Made by a program: the position numbers and the translations under genes. From assembly GCA_021399445.1 (NCBI GenBank), contig JAJTUQ010000004.1, forward strand, positions 3,224,001 through 3,288,000: a DNA stretch of 64,000 bases, given 5' to 3'. The stretch's first letter is position 1. Each line of letters starts with the position of its first letter. The DNA comes from Xylogone sp. PMI_703. Its lineage: Eukaryota; Ascomycota; Leotiomycetes. Under the pieces are notes generated by a model, which ran no database searches, was not told the DNA's origin, and worked only from the letters and a program-made list of their open reading frames with translations. Below are positions 33,591 to 44,200 of this stretch, piece by piece.

Positions 33591-36500
33591 GTGCTGTTTG
33601 TATTGGCACTCTCGATACTTGGAAGAGCCCGTCGGTGCCTCACAAGTGAGACCAGGCCTTTTGAACTGGCATTCCATACAGCATAGGCACCATGGCCGGC
33701 AGAGTCTCTACGGCGGGTTGATTGCCATGTTGTTGCCGATACGTCGCTGAGACTGTAGGAAACCTAGGATCCCAACCTGTACCATAAAGGTCTACTACGT
33801 CTTTGTTGCGGTTTTCGTAAACGACAACGTACTTCAACTTGTAGAGTTGGAGTTTATTAGACTTCAGGAGTACCACTATATTGGTCGAACTACTCTGGTT
33901 TTGAGTTGTGGTTAGAAGGAAGGATTGGAGTGTGAAGGAGACGGTTTTATGTCTGGTCTGTGAGAGGTGAATGAGCACTAACTATACTATGTGTGAATTC
34001 AATGTAAAATACGTACTTAGTGTGAGTGAATCTCATATTCATATCTGGCAACATTGTATGTCAATATAAGTCTGCTTTGAATCACTTATTCAATGCCATG
34101 GAGCACTGTATTGAATAATTACTACTATATGAATACAGCATTCCTTCTTGCAATATAGTTCTTTATGAGATATACACTATAGTGCCAGATTATTGAAGAT
34201 ATATAGCACTTGCTCTACTATAATAGGTCTAGACTATCTTCCAAGCTTGGCTATAGTTCTGAAACGATGAGGCTCATATCTAAATGGTGAGAAACTTTGG
34301 ATTGACACTATGGCTTCCTGCCGTTTCCTCTCTAATAGCTTAAAATTTTCCTATTACTTTTGTAGATAATGTTATTTTGTAGCTCCATGGTGCTCTCTCT
34401 CTTTTCATGACTCAGGGATCCTGAAGTTTTCCCACCCCGGCTTCCAAAAGCTGCAGTATCTTGAGGCGATGTCTCTACATAGCTTCGCCGTTGTTATCAA
34501 CCATGGTGGATAGAAACCAGCATACTATATTGTATGACATTGCACAGCAACTGACAGGAGAAGAGACACACCATTACCAGCACTATACTTGTGCGTTATG
34601 TAGCAAAGGCATGTCGGCAATTTTAGCAGCATAGCAAAGCCTGGAGCCCACAATCCCTACCCAGTAGGAGAATCTTGCACCAGATCCCATCTCATGATAG
34701 GGGTATCTAGCGTTCACGTGACGGTCGGAGTAGAGGTGCCATCGTAGATACAGGAGCTCTGTGTACTACTGTCCCGTCAGACTGGTCAAGGGCTGCAGGT
34801 CTCTCGTATGTGATTATCAACTGCACTGCCCAACTCCACGATGCCAAGCGCGCACAGGTTCGTGGAAGAGCGCAGTGGTGTTCATGCACCCGTCCACATC
34901 CCACAGGGGAAAAGATCGCAACGAAGCACCAAGTCAAATGATTTTGTGTAGGATCGGCGTGTGCAGTACCGGCAGATGGGACTAAGAGGGGAAATAGGGA
35001 AATACGAGAATGGTAAGCTATGGAAGATTAATCCCCAAGAAAAAGAAAGATTATTTCAGCACAGCAGGGCAGTCATGAAAAGATGAGCTGGGTACCAAGC
35101 AATGGTGTCAGTGCGGAGTGCCTTATCGGATCATTTCGAGTGTCTCGTGGACCCCAATGTCACCCTCTGCGGTTCCTAATCCGGAGCGTCGTGACCTTTG
35201 GTGGCATTTTTGGCGTAGTATTCGCCTGGATTGGTCCTCGCTTTGGGGCTATGGGAACACAAAGGAAAGATTTGAAATTACCTTTTGGGTTTTCTGTTGG
35301 GAGTGATGCTTCCTAAATGGTCGGTCGATAATGGCATGATTGGTTGGTTAGTTCTGGGTGTCTCGGCGTGTAGCGGATGTTGCTGTTAAACGATGAAACC
35401 GTGTATGAGATGTTTGTGATGCTCGTGAAACTCTTTTGAGGTGATTGTGTAAGTGGCTTGACTGTCTCTGATAAATAATAACATTTGCTCCAATGACGTT
35501 TCTGGTGCAGAAATTGCTCTAGGCTAGCTTAATTGGTTTTGATATGTACTTGTGTATGGCGATGAGTTGCTTGCAGTATTGATAGAATTCCTTTTCGGGT
35601 AGTGACTAATCTGATAATGGATCGCGGATATACTCTGATGCTCCCGGATGCTTTTGTCTATGTGATGGAGGGTCGCGTAGACATCATGGACATTGTCACT
35701 TCGAACAAACTGGCAAATATTGATCGGTTACTGTGTAGGTCGCATTATTACCATGAAATGTTGGTGACTGTACAATAGTGGATGGTGGATGTAGAGGAAG
35801 CCCGGAAGACCCCGATTAGGAAATTCGCCTAACACAATGACTGGCACAGTGTCATTGACCACCGCATAGGAAGATTCGGCAACTACCTTAGCTACCACCA
35901 TAATAAAGTTCAAGATTGGCTTTTGTTCTTTATAATGACCAAGCAGCAGAGCGATTGGCGTATGCAAGGTGATAGGGCAATAATCATTTGATGTTGCATT
36001 TCAAGCTGGTTCTCAACACACCAGTATTACAATAGTATCAGGATACAGAGCTCTGCTTGAACTTCAAGAGACGGTCAGATGAGCTAACCCTGATACAGAT
36101 CATGCTCAGTACAAGAAAATGAGTTAAATATTCCCTCATCATATATTAAACGAGGAATCTGGAACCGTCAGGTGGGAATGGTCATTATTCTCAGACACGA
36201 TGGTGAATAGGTGTAACGGCTGATAGAGGCACCTCCCCACGTGTGTAGATTTTGCTGCATCAGACGCAGCAACTGTTGTCTTGAGGTCATGCTCCGGACC
36301 TATCTTGCGTTCTCCGGGTAGCAATTATTGCTTCAAATGTGTACGCAATAAAGTGGTTGCATGCTGTCGCAGTTCGGCCACGGATGAACGAATGCTCTCA
36401 GCAAGCGCCGGCGGAGATGTCTCCCCATCGAGACAGCACGTACAATACGAGTATCCAGATGCCCTATCGCTGGGCATGGGGGATTGGCAAGATTGGCATC

Positions 36501-39125
36501 CAGATGCATGGCCAGCACAGCTTACCTAACCGACTCCGACAGAAGAAATGCAAATTGTGCATGAGCTGGGACTGAAAAACGAATGTCGACGGGACCAATG
36601 GGCGAGCGCAGACTACGAGACGGGCGAGCTGGGAGATGCTGATGGGCTGGGTGCAGAGGATGAGGGTTTCAAAATGAGGAGGGAAGCTGGAGGGAGGGGT
36701 TCTGGCGCAGCGATTGGCCGGATAAAGAGGGCCATCGACGGTCGTTCCTGGATTGTGGTGGAGCGCGGTGCCTGGAAGGGCTGCGCAGGTTCGGGGCCTA
36801 GGGCAGCAGAAGGGCACAGCGGCCGCCCAACACTGAGGGCCGTTCAGGTACCAGGCCCCCGTTCTGCGAGGACCCAGACCTCCCTATAGCGCCTATAGCG
36901 CCCGGCGATATAGGCTCCGTGGCCCTCTCCCACACCTGAAATCTGCCCTTAAGGCCGCCCAAAAGGACCGTTTTGCTTCGGGTCCGGTCAGCTCTGTCTC
37001 GCCCCCCAGAAACACCAGAAACATGAGAAACACCCCACCATCCCACCGCCAGGATTCACCGCTTCTCTCGTCAGCGTTTTGCAGGAACTCCATCTGCCAT
37101 AGGCTGGCGCGATCGTGTCTCGGCCTGGTCTCCGGCCAGTTCTCTCGCACACACCTGCCCTCTCTCGTCCTGAACTGGGAGCTCTAGCACAGAATTCCCG
37201 TCTCCACGATGGATGTATTATTCCTGCATAGAGGCCCGCATTGTCTTATGCTGTGCCGTGTCTTCTGTCATACACAGCAGAGTAAGAAAGTACGGAGTAA
37301 GGCAGACTTTTGAAAGTATCGTGCCGGGCTGTTGTGTGCAGTACCCGTATTTCCATACAGAATTCTGTGCATTATTGCGTGCGCTGTGCTCTGGAAGGAC
37401 TCTCGAACGAGCATGCTTCCTTTTTCTCGCCCATCACCGCATTCTGCACCATTTCCAGCAAACAGGTCTGGGAACTGCAGCTAAACCGCGATAACGCAAT
37501 CGTCCTGCTCCACTGGGAGCCACTAGCAGAAACTTCCTCCGCCCTCCTGACCTCGCACAGCAGCTGGGAGCGAATGGATAGCAGCTTGGTTGGCTGTGGG
37601 CGAATTCTCCGGGTTATCGCGGCAGCCGCAGAATCCCACTGACACTTTGCTCCAGTAAACCAGTGCCCACCCGAGCCACCCAGGCACCGCTTGCTGGCCC
37701 CTGGCAGTAGGCGTAATCGCTTAAGGTAAGGTTTTCTTAAGAGTCTTGGGTTGTGGCGGCACTACTGCTCGCTAGCACAGGTACCGTACAGGTACCGTGT
37801 CAGGGGACGCTCAAGCCCCATCTTCCTCCCTCTCGGTTCTTCGCTTTTTCGCTCTACCACCAGCATATCCAGCATATCACCATCACCCCCATCATTTCTC
37901 TCCCAGCCCACTGCAACACTGCAACCGCAATTCCGACCGAACTGCTGCTCGTCCACCTGGCCCCTGGTTGGATTCGTAACGGTGGTCGCAATGGAGCCCC
38001 ATCATTTGCTGCTCTCTTTTCTGGAGCGAAATCGCGGTGGGGAATGGCTCTGCCCTGATGGGCGAAACTGGTTTCTTCACTGTGGTCGATGACTGACTCT
38101 GCTTTGTTACCGGTGCTCCCGCGAGATTAACAGCGTGCACATACACACACCCACATCCACACCTACAGAACCACCGCCTCCTGCACAATTCTTTGCCCTT
38201 CGTACACAACAAAAGTTGGCATGGAGGGTTACAGTATTGGAAGATTAGTGCTTTCCCAGCGACGGCAGAATCCGCTGCCAAATTTGTGCAGGACCGCAGA
38301 GTGCCGCAAAGAAACAAGTCCCATGCAAAAAGGCGAGATGAACCTGCGAACGCACGCTCAGAAACGGCCGTGCAGCGCTCTTTGGGTTTAGACTTCCTTT
38401 TGCCTCTCCTCGCCTCCCCATCTTCTGGCCAAGGCATCCGGTATTCCCCTGGATCTTTGCTGGTATTTGGTATTTTGGAAATCACAAACCTTCAGAGTAC
38501 AGTAGCATGCGGGTAAGAATTTGTTATCGTCGCTCTCCCGGCCCATCGATCCAGCTCGACATTTGAGACATTGCCAGCCAGGTTCAGCTTTGCAGGCAAA
38601 CCCGCTCGATCGAAGACATGAGCGATACTTCCGTAGATAGCCTTCCCATCCTCTCGCCATCCTTCTCTCGCGCCGCCCACCCCTGCTCCATCTCCACTGC
38701 GGGAGCATCCAAGTGCCGGCTCGTTACTTCTCGACCGTGGCGCTAGCTTCCCCTTCCCTCCCCTCTTTCTGCGGTGCCACGGTGGGTGCAATGCTCTCTA
38801 TATTACTTACCGGCCACCCTGCTGTGGCTGTTCCTGCTAAAGCTTCTTCCTCTCTCCCTCCCTCTTGCGCTGTCGTCTTTGTAATGGACTTGACCATGGT
38901 TGGTGGGGAATATTAGAATCCACCCCAGGTTCGGAGTTTTGTTCTTTCAAGTTTAATTCTTAGAATACGTCTCTCTCTCTCTCTCCATACACCTTGTTAT
39001 ACTTCATCACTTTCGCTCAAGCCATTCTTTCCTTGGAGAACATCATCTAGTTGACGCAATGCGCTAACACCGCCCAACCTGGGTCTCAAGTTCCCAATTG
39101 CCCTGGATAAGATCTTGCCGTGGAA
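33591..39125. other. 5.5 kb region without an intact gene
   Basis: Open frames of up to about 115 codons occur on both strands but lack start context, domains or mutual consistency. The section from 36.3 to 38.9 kb is C/T and G/C richer and probably belongs to a long upstream region of the membrane protein gene. A tandem 11-mer (ACAGGTACCGT twice) lies at 37777-37798, a 10-bp inverted repeat at about 37486-37495 and 37613-37622, and a CT dinucleotide tract at about 38969-38985. Confidence 0.5.
37777..37798. repeat. tandem 11-mer ACAGGTACCGT, two exact copies
   Basis: Two adjoining perfect copies of ACAGGTACCGT, each containing the palindrome GGTACC, about 1.3 kb upstream of the membrane protein gene. 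Confidence 0.85.
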
Positions 39126-40355
39126 ATGAGGGGAATTGTACGCAGAGAGGCTGCTGGAAGCCTTTGTATTCCTCTTGTTATGGTCGCGCAGCTGGGTCTA
39201 GCCTTGGGAGCAGGTGCAGACAACTGGTGGCCGACACTGCCTTCATCTAACTCGCCTGATGACAGCTATGCTACTAGCAGTGCTGTTGATGCGTCTCCTC
39301 CCTACTCCTCACTTCCACAGGATGTGACTTCCACCGCTGGGGCCGGGATTCCAACATCGAGCACTTGCAGTTCAGTGGTGAGCTCGACATCCTCATCCTT
39401 ACCGCGCCCTATTCCTACCACTCCAGCACTATCATCGCCATCCTCCTCTCCTTCGCCCTTCTCTTCGAGTTCTACGGTCGTTGCAATGGTAACTCCGGTT
39501 CCAACGTCAACTTCTGGTGACTCGACCTCCTCTGGTTCGCTATCCTCCATTTCTCCTCCGGTGCAATCTGATCCACTCCCTTCCCATGGATGGTCTACGC
39601 AACACCGAAATCTAGTCATCATTCTCTCGGTCGTCCTTGGTGTGTTTGGAATTGTTCTCATTATTTCAACGATATATTTCGCATGGAAGTATCGCCGTGA
39701 TCGTCGCCCCTTTGGTCGCCGGGGAGCATCTCCAATCAATGACGAGGAGATAGCTACTTGGCGTGGCAGCTCTGACAGGAAGGAAGTTGGGTTTAGACTT
39801 TCGGAAAGTGAAATCACACCACCAAGAAAGACCTCAACCACTTTGTTGTTCATAGATTCTGACCAGGCTTGGAATGGAACACCGGCTCCTCCACCAGCTT
39901 TTGGCACCTTTTCATCGAATAACCGCATCAACATTTCGTCATCTATTGTACGGGCTCCAAATGCTCGCGCTGGTCTTACAGACGAGGCCATTCCTGGAGA
40001 GGATCCATTCATCACGCCAGCAAAACGAAAAAGCAATCGACTCTCAAAAGCACCTGGACATGGAAGGTCCAGGAGCAGCAGGAGTAGTCTGAGCACGAAG
40101 AGTATCTGGAACTACCAAAGCGAGAGACACTACACCACCAGAGATAGGATGACATCGTGGTACGATCCAAACGATGATTCTCCATGCAATGACGCTGGAT
40201 ACTCGCGACAATTGAGCAGTTCACCTACAGATTCAACCCATGATCGAGCGACCACTCCCTTAGGGGGGCTGTCGCCAAGGCCAGCATCTCATTTTAGACA
40301 TGCTGCGCAATCAAGCTTAGAGAGTGCTGACGATATTGGAAGAGCTATATCATAG
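39126..40355 (+). CDS. single-pass membrane protein with Ser/Thr-rich ectodomain (uncharacterised)
   Basis: Single exon, 409 aa from the ATG at 39126. The N-terminus (basic MRGIVRRE, then a hydrophobic run to about residue 29, ending near LALGAGA) looks like a signal peptide. Residues about 35-155 are mucin-like, dense in Ser, Thr and Pro, and so likely heavily O-mannosylated. One strong membrane span covers about 161-186 (NLVIILSVVLGVFGIVLIIS and on), followed by a basic stop-transfer (KYRRDRR) and a long cytosolic tail containing ASPINDEEIATWRG and many Ser/Arg phosphorylation-type sites. This layout is shared by fungal wall-stress sensors (Wsc/Mid2-like), but there is no WSC cysteine domain, so sensor function is only a hypothesis. 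Similar proteins are conserved in Eurotiomycetes as far as I recall. Confidence 0.75.
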   Translation: MRGIVRREAAGSLCIPLVMVAQLGLALGAGADNWWPTLPSSNSPDDSYATSSAVDASPPYSSLPQDVTSTAGAGIPTSSTCSSVVSSTSSSLPRPIPTTPALSSPSSSPSPFSSSSTVVAMVTPVPTSTSGDSTSSGSLSSISPPVQSDPLPSHGWSTQHRNLVIILSVVLGVFGIVLIISTIYFAWKYRRDRRPFGRRGASPINDEEIATWRGSSDRKEVGFRLSESEITPPRKTSTTLLFIDSDQAWNGTPAPPPAFGTFSSNNRINISSSIVRAPNARAGLTDEAIPGEDPFITPAKRKSNRLSKAPGHGRSRSSRSSLSTKSIWNYQSERHYTTRDRMTSWYDPNDDSPCNDAGYSRQLSSSPTDSTHDRATTPLGGLSPRPASHFRHAAQSSLESADDIGRAIS

Positions 40356-41762
40356 CGTCCTGATTCTGATTCTCTCTCACACTGTTTTTGGATTTAGAAC
40401 TCAAGTTCGACAGACAACAGTTCTAAGTACTGTTAATCAACAGTTATATATACGTATATACTGTACCACTATATGGTAGACTGCAATATTAGCCGACAAA
40501 CCGATAATGTTTGACGGCATACTTTTTTATGTCCTTCTCTTTACGATACACAGCGCTATGATTTCGCGCATCCTTGACTTAGCATGGAAACGGCGTCTTC
40601 CTTATTGTTATTCACAGAACGATCGGGTTCCGGGTTGGATTTTAAACTTGGAGAGATACCCCTTATTCAACGCTTGAATATTTTTCCTTATGTATACATG
40701 CACGCACGCACTCACGTTCAACGGTCATGACGGCAACTCTCAGCCATTGACTGGCTTTTGAGAGAGAAGGAAAGGAGGGGGATGTTGGGGCGGCGTGATC
40801 TTTGGGAGGCTATTGTGATATACCCCAGCAACAGAAACTAGTATGGAACAGAAGAGAGAAACCCCTACTCTTGTTACTTTAGCTTAGATATTTGTAATAT
40901 CAGAGCAGCAAGATATATTACCTTTCACAGTCAATGACCTGGTCTCTTTTTAAAAGAATTTCATGCCTGGCTTTGGGTTTTTAACCTTTGTGATATTGAT
41001 ATGAATCTTTCCCGCGATTACTTACCCTCCTTCTAGGAAAGCCCTGTCAGATCAGCCAGGAAGTGCCATAGCATAGTTAGCATAGTCGTCATCACATAGT
41101 AAACACTCCTGATTATTCATGCACAATGTTTCACTCACTCAATCAATTCATTATTGATTAATCACGATCTACGCTTAGCAGAGAACATCCTTCATGCATG
41201 AAACAACCTTCAAGAGAAAATAAGAAAATACTCGCACAGTATATCACGTGAACCAACTCTTAATATACTCTAGCACGTGACCAAGACACGCGCTCCGCGT
41301 CCAGCACGCGAAAAGAGACTGAGAAACTCACCGCCTTCCAAATGTGGGACGATTCTGTCAGCGTCCTCGCAATGATTTAATTAGCCTCGTGCGAAGATAT
41401 GTTGTATGTGTGATTTCGCGGTTGGGGCAAAAGGAAGCCATTGAGATACCTCTTCCTGCTTACTGCATCTTTATTTTCCTACACTGGGAAATTTGATTGA
41501 CTGCTTTTTTTCTTTTGGTCAAGAGGGAAGAGGAGAGAATCCACTGGGGACCGATCAATTGCGAGAACCCTCTCTCGAGATCTCTCTCTGCGCCTTTTCC
41601 CTTTGCCCTTCCTTGCTGTGGTGGTGGCGGAGGAGGAGTTTTAGCTCTGAGTGATTGAGTCCAGGCAGTTATTCCTTGACCCCCGTGTGTGCGCGCCACA
41701 TCGTTTGTTTGTGTGAAGGTGTGAGTGGAAAGTGAGAGCACGTTCTCGTCTGGAAGATAGCT
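40356..41762. promoter_or_regulatory. intergenic region with candidate G1/S elements upstream of DPB4
   Basis: No gene is visible. At 41245-41250 and 41274-41279 there are two CACGTG words, followed by ACGCG at 41288-41292 and CGCGAAA at 41307-41313, which match the cores of MBF (ACGCG) and SBF (CNCGAAA) sites. They lie about 450-520 bp before the DPB4 start codon. Yeast DNA replication genes are controlled by such sites in G1/S; here it is an inference. Confidence 0.45.
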
Positions 41763-42842
41763 ATGCCACCGCGTAAGAGCGATGCTTCGAAAGCAGCGGG
41801 TGCGAATGGCGATGATGGCTCGGGCACGCCGACTGTGAAGGAGGTGCAGAAGACGGTTGAGGGGATAAATCTGGAGGTGAGTTCTTTTGCTTAGACATTC
41901 TTTCCATGGAGGATGGACTATGTTTGATGTCGATCAGTGGAGTCATTGTCTCTGTGGATGGGAGAGTTGGTCTTCGGGCAGTTTTGAAAAAGAGGAACGT
42001 AGAAGATGAGACTGACAGGTGGAAATATTGCAGGATCTCAATCTTCCTAAGAGTATCGTCACCAGACTCGCCAAGGGGATCTTACCGCCCAATACACAGA
42101 TCCAGGGAAATGCAATGCTGGCTATGTCGAAGAGCGCGACGGTGTTTGTGAACTACCTTGCTTCGCAGTATGTTTCTCATCTTCTCCCTGGTTATCGTCG
42201 AACCATTGTTTCTTTTATATATGTGGCAGGATTTGAGCTAATCGGGGTATTTGGGATATAATTGTAGGGCAAATACTTTTGCTACAGATGCGAATCGGAA
42301 GACAATTGCGCCTCAGGATGTGTTTAAGGCGCTGGAAGAGCTTGAGTTCCCGGATTTTGCGCCCAGGCTTGAAGCTGAGCTTGCGAGTATGTTTCGCCGC
42401 CATGTTGCTTTTTTATATTCTGCTTTTTCTTTTACAACTTATCTTAATGGATGCTAACGGGGAACTAGAATTCAACGAGCTCCAGACCGACAAAAGAAAC
42501 GTGTATCGCAAGAAAGTCGCTGCAGACAAGGCGGCGAAATCAGGGAGTCCAGCTGCTGGAGATGGAGATGCAGATGAGGGTGAAATGGACAGGGATGGTC
42601 AACCAGCGGCTAAGAAAGCGAGGATAGAGCTTGGAGATGTTGCAGAGGGTGATGCTAGTGAAATGCATGAGGCAGATGTTGACGAGGAGGTAGATGAAGA
42701 GGAAGGCCAAGGGGAAGAGGGGGAAGATGAAGAGGAGGAGGATGAAGGTGAAGAAGACGAGAGGCTAGAGGATCCAATTGAGGAGCCATCGCAGCAGGAA
42801 GGCGAGGATGAGGCATTGGACAATGGAGATGAAAGTGATTGA
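41763..42842 (+). CDS. DPB4: DNA polymerase epsilon subunit Dpb4 (POLE3-like histone-fold protein)
   Basis: Exons 41763-41876, 42034-42167, 42268-42386 and 42469-42842 encode 246 aa. A histone fold (CBF/NF-Y type) spans about residues 38-120: LNLPKSIVTRLAKGILP, then NAMLAMSKSATVFVNYLASQ, NRKTIAPQDVFKALEELEF. These three helices match Dpb4/POLE3, including the LP(x)3V/I...LAK start and the DV(x)AL(x)E pattern. A lysine-rich spacer is followed by a strongly acidic tail (runs of E and D from about 185). Dpb4 is a small subunit of DNA polymerase epsilon and, with a partner histone-fold protein, of ISW2/CHRAC-type remodellers. All introns have good donors and exact phase. Confidence 0.92.
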
Positions 42843-44200
42843 TTGACGGAAGGAAGTCAAATATGAGGAGGATAATCAACACGCATATTGCTATTTTTGC
42901 AGGCTCAGGCAGCATTGGGTAAATTGGAGTTTGGGATTAAGTGACATGAGATAGTCTAAAAGTCAGAATCTACATAAAAGCAGACTGTTTTGACTCTGCG
43001 AGTACGCAGACTCCTGCTCCACGTTTTCTTCTGTAATCGGTCTGATGCTGATTTCTCAACGACTAAGAAATAGAGTTCACTTTAGCATACGATATTGCAA
43101 TGTTTCATTCATGATTTGACTTGATCCAAGGGAATTGCCTACAAGCATACTGCCATATAAAAACGATGTTGAAAAGTCCGATAATGTATGTATGAACCTC
43201 AGTACATCCGTATCAAATAATGAGGCCTGACAGCCTGATAAACGAGATTCGTATGAGGGGACTCGGCTCGCGTAGAACCAACAGCGACAGGGATTCGGCG
43301 GGAAGACTAAGCCTATGGCGACATTAGCGCGGGATCGTCAACCCAGCAACCAACGTTCAGTTTCACACCGACAGGTCCCAATCAATTCGCGCACACAGGA
43401 GCATTTGAGCATCTCGCTGCTGAAGCGTGTCTGTTGAGCTGTATAGTTATGCGCGCAATATCTACCCGCTGCGAAACATGCTTTTCGTTTCAAAGCGGAG
43501 TGGCAAAGTTGAAAGCGTCAGAGTAAGCCCGCAGACATAGGGCTGGGCGATTATGGTTCAGCAATAATAATGAGAATGATGAGGTCAATGGCAATGGGGC
43601 GGGCAACTTTGATACTTCCGTAGCATTTCCAGGTTTTCCTTCCGTAAGCAAGGGCATCAGACGACAGTGGGAACGTGCCGTGTTGCACGCTGGATGAGCT
43701 GAACGCAGCGAAATCCCATAAATCGCAGAAAAGGGAAAAATGAAAGTAAAAATAAGCATGGCAATTCACTTTCCTATTGCCAAAATTTCCGCTATTGTTC
43801 GAGGCTGAAGAATGGCTTTTGTCAGCCAGAAGCATGACGGAGACGCCATTGGCCTTGCGTTTGTTTGTTTTCCGCCCGGCGTCGTTGTGCCTTCCATGTT
43901 TTGAGGGGCCCCATAGCCACATCACAAACCTTAGCGAGATCTGACATCGACTTGTTCGTCCATATCCGCAAGCAACCGCCCACTTAGCAACTCCAACTCT
44001 CACAACGCCAAAAAGGACCCCGTCGACCTCCTCGAAGATCGCCTTTTGTCTTCTACAACGGTCGCCAAACCCATATCTTTCGACTTCTTCCACCAGGGCG
44101 ACCGTCATGAGTGCAAGTCTTGTATAGAGAGGCCATCCCCTAACATCGATCGACTTACCTCCTCGGCTGCTGTTTCCTCTCTCCGCCCGACAGAGAAAAC
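42843..44200. other. intergenic region between DPB4 and the sirtuin gene
   Basis: About 1.36 kb with no supportable gene. A minimal upstream ORF of six codons (MSASLV) lies at 44107-44127, before the sirtuin start codon. A minus-strand frame of over 200 codons (43551-44258) overlaps the sirtuin start, has no domain, and is rejected. Confidence 0.55.

Noticed and set aside
33640..33978. 112-codon minus-strand open frame
   Set aside because: It begins at a non-ATG codon, and its upstream part reads like a leader with many stops in other frames. No family was recognised.
35728..35967. 79-codon minus-strand frame with a fairly protein-like reading
   Set aside because: It starts at TTG, has no neighbouring exon and no domain; kept only as part of the gene-poor region.
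36548..36889. 113-codon plus-strand frame in GC-rich DNA
   Set aside because: Gly/Arg/Ala-rich composition with equally long overlapping frames on the opposite strand; no domain.
39302..40096. 264-codon antisense open frame
   Set aside because: It is the shadow of the Ser/Thr-rich membrane protein gene; the reverse strand of Ser/Thr/Pro codons stays open by bias.
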